9,374 bases of DNA from an uncultured Bacteroidia bacterium (GTDB lineage: Bacteria > Bacteroidota > Bacteroidia > Bacteroidales > UBA932): positions 1 through 9,374 of the forward strand of contig CADBPH010000249.1 in assembly GCA_902796455.1 (NCBI GenBank), in the 5' to 3' direction. A program made the translations under genes and the position numbers. The first letter of the stretch is position 1. Every line of letters begins with the position of its first letter. Under the pieces are notes generated by a model. That model was not told where the DNA came from. It was given only the letters and a program-made list of their open reading frames with translations, and ran no database searches. Below, in pieces: positions 6,886-9,374 of the stretch.

Positions 6886-9374
6886 ATGAATCTCAAAAGG
6901 AGAACAATCGTCGCGATTGCCGCGTTGTTGTTATCGGCCTTGGGGCTCTACGCCCAGAAGATCCAAGTCAAGGGTGTCGTCCTGGACGACGAAGGCATGC
7001 CTTTCCCGGGCGCCAGCGTCGTGGAAGTAGGTACCCGGAACGGCGTTTCTACCGACCTGGACGGGCATTTTACGCTTTCCGTCCGTCCGGAAGCCGTCTT
7101 GGAGATTTCGTTTATCGGCTTCGAAACGCAGCAGGTCAAGACCGGAACCAAGAATATGGCCAACCTGAACATCACCCTTCAGCAGGAACGCAGCCAGCTG
7201 GAAGAGGTGGTTATCATCGGTTACGGCTCGCAGAAGAAAGTTGCCCTGACCGGCTCGGTCTCCTCCGTTGAATCGGAAGACCTCGTCAAGGCAGCCGGCA
7301 CCAACCTGGTCAATGCGCTGGCCGGTAACCTTTCCGGCTTCTCGGCCATCCAGTCTTCCGGACAACCGGGCGCGGACGATCCGACCATTTTCGTCCGCGG
7401 TATCGGCTCCCTGGATGCCGCCCGTGCCACCCCGCTGATCATGGTCGACGGCGTGGAGCGTTCGTTCTACCGGCTGGATCCGAATGAGGTCGAGAGCATC
7501 ACGGTCCTGAAAGACGCCTCCGCAACGGCCGTCTTCGGTGTCCGCGGCGCAAACGGCGTCATCCTGGTAACGACGAAACGGGGAAGCGCCGGCAAGATGT
7601 CCGTCTCCATTTCTTCCGAAGTCGGTTTCCAGAAACCGATCCGCCTGTACCAGTATTGTAACAGCTACGAATACGGCACCGTGTACAACGAGAGCCGCCT
7701 GAATGACGACCCGACGCTGACCCCGGACGAACTTCCGTTCAAACCGGATGTCCTCCAGGCCTTCAAGGACCATTCCCAGCCGCTCATTTATCCGGACACC
7801 GACTGGCAGGATTACCTCCTCAAGAAGGCGGCCTTCCAGACCAAGCACAATGTTTCCGTCTCCGGCGGTACCAAGAATGTCCGCTTCTTCACTTCGGTCG
7901 GCTTCGTTTCCCAGGACGGTCTGTACAAGTCTTTCGACACGGACTATGACTCGAACATCCAGTACAACCGCTATAATTGGCGTGCCAACCTGGACATCGA
8001 CATGACCAAGACGACGACCCTGTCCATCAACATGGGCGGCCGCATCGAAGACAACAAGACGCCGATCACCAAGGACAACGGCAAATTCGACCCTCAGTTG
8101 TATTTCGCCCTTCCTTTCTCCGGTGTCGGCCTGTATGAAGGCAAATGGATCCGCTCTTCGGAATCTTACATGCCCTTTACCAACGGCGCACTCCAGAACG
8201 GCGATGCGTTCGAGCAGTATTACGGGCGGGGATTCAAGCGGGTGGCCCGGAACGAAGTGAACCTGGACTTCATCCTCAAGCAGCGCCTGGATTTCCTGAC
8301 CCCCGGACTCTCCTTCACGGCAAAAGGTTCCTACAACGGTTATTTCACGCACAGCAAGAACTGGAGCAAGGCAGAGCCCTACTACACCGCCCACCTGGAT
8401 GAGAACGACGAAATCTTCTACCGCCGCCAGCGGGAGGAAACCAACATGTCCTACTCCGAAGGGACCGGCAAGGGCCGCGACTGGTACCTCGAGGCCAGTT
8501 TCAATTACGACCAGACCTTCAAGGGCCACCATGTCACCGGCCTGATCCTGTACAACCAGTGGAAACAGCAGTATCCGGGAGCGGCAGGCTACACCTATTC
8601 CGCCATCCCGAGAGGTTATGTCGGACTGGTCGGCCGTGCGACATACGATTACAAGAGCAAATACCTCCTCGACCTGAATGTCGGTTACAACGGTTCCGAG
8701 AACTTCGCCCCCGGCAAACGGTACGGCCTCTTCCCGGCCGTCTCCGCCGGCTGGGTCCTCTCCGAAGAGAAATGGATGAAGAAGCAAAGCGTTGTCAACT
8801 TCCTGAAAATCAGGGGATCCGTCGGTCTCGTCGGAAATGACCTCGTCAACGGGAAAGAACGCTTCTATTACATGCCGGCGGAATACAATCCCAGCGCGAC
8901 CGGATACAATTTCGGAACCGGGATCACAACCCTCCTGCCGACCGCCGTGGAGAAGAAAATCGGCAACCCGGACGTTACCTGGGAAAAATCCCTCAAATAT
9001 ACCGTCGGTATCGACTACAAGCTCTTCAAAAGCCGTCTGACCGGTTCCGTGGACCTCTTCATGGAGAACCGCTGGGACATCCTGACCAAAGTCAATACCA
9101 CCCCGGCCTTCATCGCCGTCACGCTTCCGGTCGTCAACCTGGGCAAGGTCAAGAACCGGGGCTTCGAGGTGGAACTCGGATGGAAAGACAAGATCAGCAA
9201 GAATTTCGGTTACCGGATCAAGGGAAACATCTCTTACGCGCACAATACCATCATCGAGATGGATGAAATCCCCAAAGAGTACCCCTGGCAGGTCGAAACC
9301 GGACTTTCCGTCGGCCAGAATTTCGGCTACGTCTATGACGGTTTCGTGACCAAAGAAGACCTGGCCGCCGGCAA
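6886..9374 (+). CDS. SusC-family TonB-dependent outer-membrane transporter (3' end missing)
   Basis: 829 residues are visible and the frame runs off the right edge. SusC proteins usually have about 950-1100 residues, so part of the barrel is missing. ATG 6886 is chosen because MNLKRRTIVAIAALLLSALG plus LYAQ makes a compact signal peptide. An in-frame ATG at 6874 would add MHSD and leave almost no leader. Domains: signal peptide 1-24; a carboxypeptidase-regulatory-like beta domain, about 25-100 (GVVLDDEGMPFPGASV, then DLDGHF); a TonB-box-like EEVVIIGYG (106-114); the plug to about 233, with the SusC hallmark LDPNEVESITVLKDASA from 197 and VRGANGVILVTTKRG at its end; then beta-barrel strands. 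There is no STN domain, so anti-sigma/sigma control is unlikely, which fits control by the adjacent HTCS. It would import oligosaccharides across the outer membrane together with a SusD lipoprotein expected just downstream. Confidence 0.96.
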   Translation, partial: MNLKRRTIVAIAALLLSALGLYAQKIQVKGVVLDDEGMPFPGASVVEVGTRNGVSTDLDGHFTLSVRPEAVLEISFIGFETQQVKTGTKNMANLNITLQQERSQLEEVVIIGYGSQKKVALTGSVSSVESEDLVKAAGTNLVNALAGNLSGFSAIQSSGQPGADDPTIFVRGIGSLDAARATPLIMVDGVERSFYRLDPNEVESITVLKDASATAVFGVRGANGVILVTTKRGSAGKMSVSISSEVGFQKPIRLYQYCNSYEYGTVYNESRLNDDPTLTPDELPFKPDVLQAFKDHSQPLIYPDTDWQDYLLKKAAFQTKHNVSVSGGTKNVRFFTSVGFVSQDGLYKSFDTDYDSNIQYNRYNWRANLDIDMTKTTTLSINMGGRIEDNKTPITKDNGKFDPQLYFALPFSGVGLYEGKWIRSSESYMPFTNGALQNGDAFEQYYGRGFKRVARNEVNLDFILKQRLDFLTPGLSFTAKGSYNGYFTHSKNWSKAEPYYTAHLDENDEIFYRRQREETNMSYSEGTGKGRDWYLEASFNYDQTFKGHHVTGLILYNQWKQQYPGAAGYTYSAIPRGYVGLVGRATYDYKSKYLLDLNVGYNGSENFAPGKRYGLFPAVSAGWVLSEEKWMKKQSVVNFLKIRGSVGLVGNDLVNGKERFYYMPAEYNPSATGYNFGTGITTLLPTAVEKKIGNPDVTWEKSLKYTVGIDYKLFKSRLTGSVDLFMENRWDILTKVNTTPAFIAVTLPVVNLGKVKNRGFEVELGWKDKISKNFGYRIKGNISYAHNTIIEMDEIPKEYPWQVETGLSVGQNFGYVYDGFVTKEDLAAG

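Noticed and set aside
1743..9243. Long minus-strand open frames at 1743-3062, 2869-5316, 5365-6867 and 6931-9243
   Set aside because: They lie almost exactly opposite genes with clear domains. Their translations are rich in Val, Gly, Arg and Gln, with no recognisable motifs, signal peptides or domain order. GC-rich third positions on the plus strand suppress stops in the opposite frame, which explains their length.
1..9374. Mobile elements, CRISPR arrays, tRNA or rRNA genes, defence systems
   Set aside because: No transposase or integrase motifs, no regular repeat-spacer pattern, and no RNA gene signature were seen; nearly all sequence is taken up by four PUL genes.

Overview
The window reads as part of a polysaccharide utilization locus (PUL) from a Bacteroidota bacterium, probably a gut- or rumen-type Bacteroidales with a GC-rich genome. 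The evidence is the set of gene families (SusC-type TonB-dependent transporter, hybrid two-component system, GH43 lipoprotein), the lack of clear Shine-Dalgarno sequences, and a promoter matching the Bacteroides TAnnTTTG type. Most codons end in G or C. I cannot name a species.

Layout: four genes lie on the plus strand and together cover nearly all of the window. (1) Positions 3-1730 hold the 3' part of a TIM-barrel glycoside hydrolase related to GH129/GH101/DUF5696 proteins; its start lies before the window. (2) Positions 1737-2867 hold a complete GH43 lipoprotein of the exo-beta-1,3-galactanase-like group (subfamilies 24/34), 6 bp downstream. (3) Positions 2887-6816 hold a complete hybrid two-component system (HTCS) sensor-regulator, 19 bp further on. 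(4) Positions 6886-9374 hold a SusC-family transporter cut off by the window end. The short gap between genes 3 and 4 is the only intergenic space of note. It holds a good Bacteroidota promoter and several short repeats that could be regulator sites. A susD gene would be expected just beyond the right edge.

How they would work together (inference): the SusC barrel, with a SusD partner outside the window, would import a glycan fragment. The GH43 and GH129-like enzymes would trim it, and the HTCS would sense a fragment in the periplasm and switch on susC through the promoter near 6835-6862. The enzyme pair suggests a glycan with beta-1,3-linked galactose and possibly alpha-linked GalNAc or a similar sugar. 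The substrate is not settled by sequence alone.

I found no RNA genes, mobile elements, CRISPR arrays or defence-type systems, and I do not claim a wholly new system. The points most worth a second look are the GH129/DUF5696-like enzyme in a Bacteroidota PUL, the GH43 that seems to use a Gln in place of the usual Asp base, and the compact promoter/operator region in front of susC.
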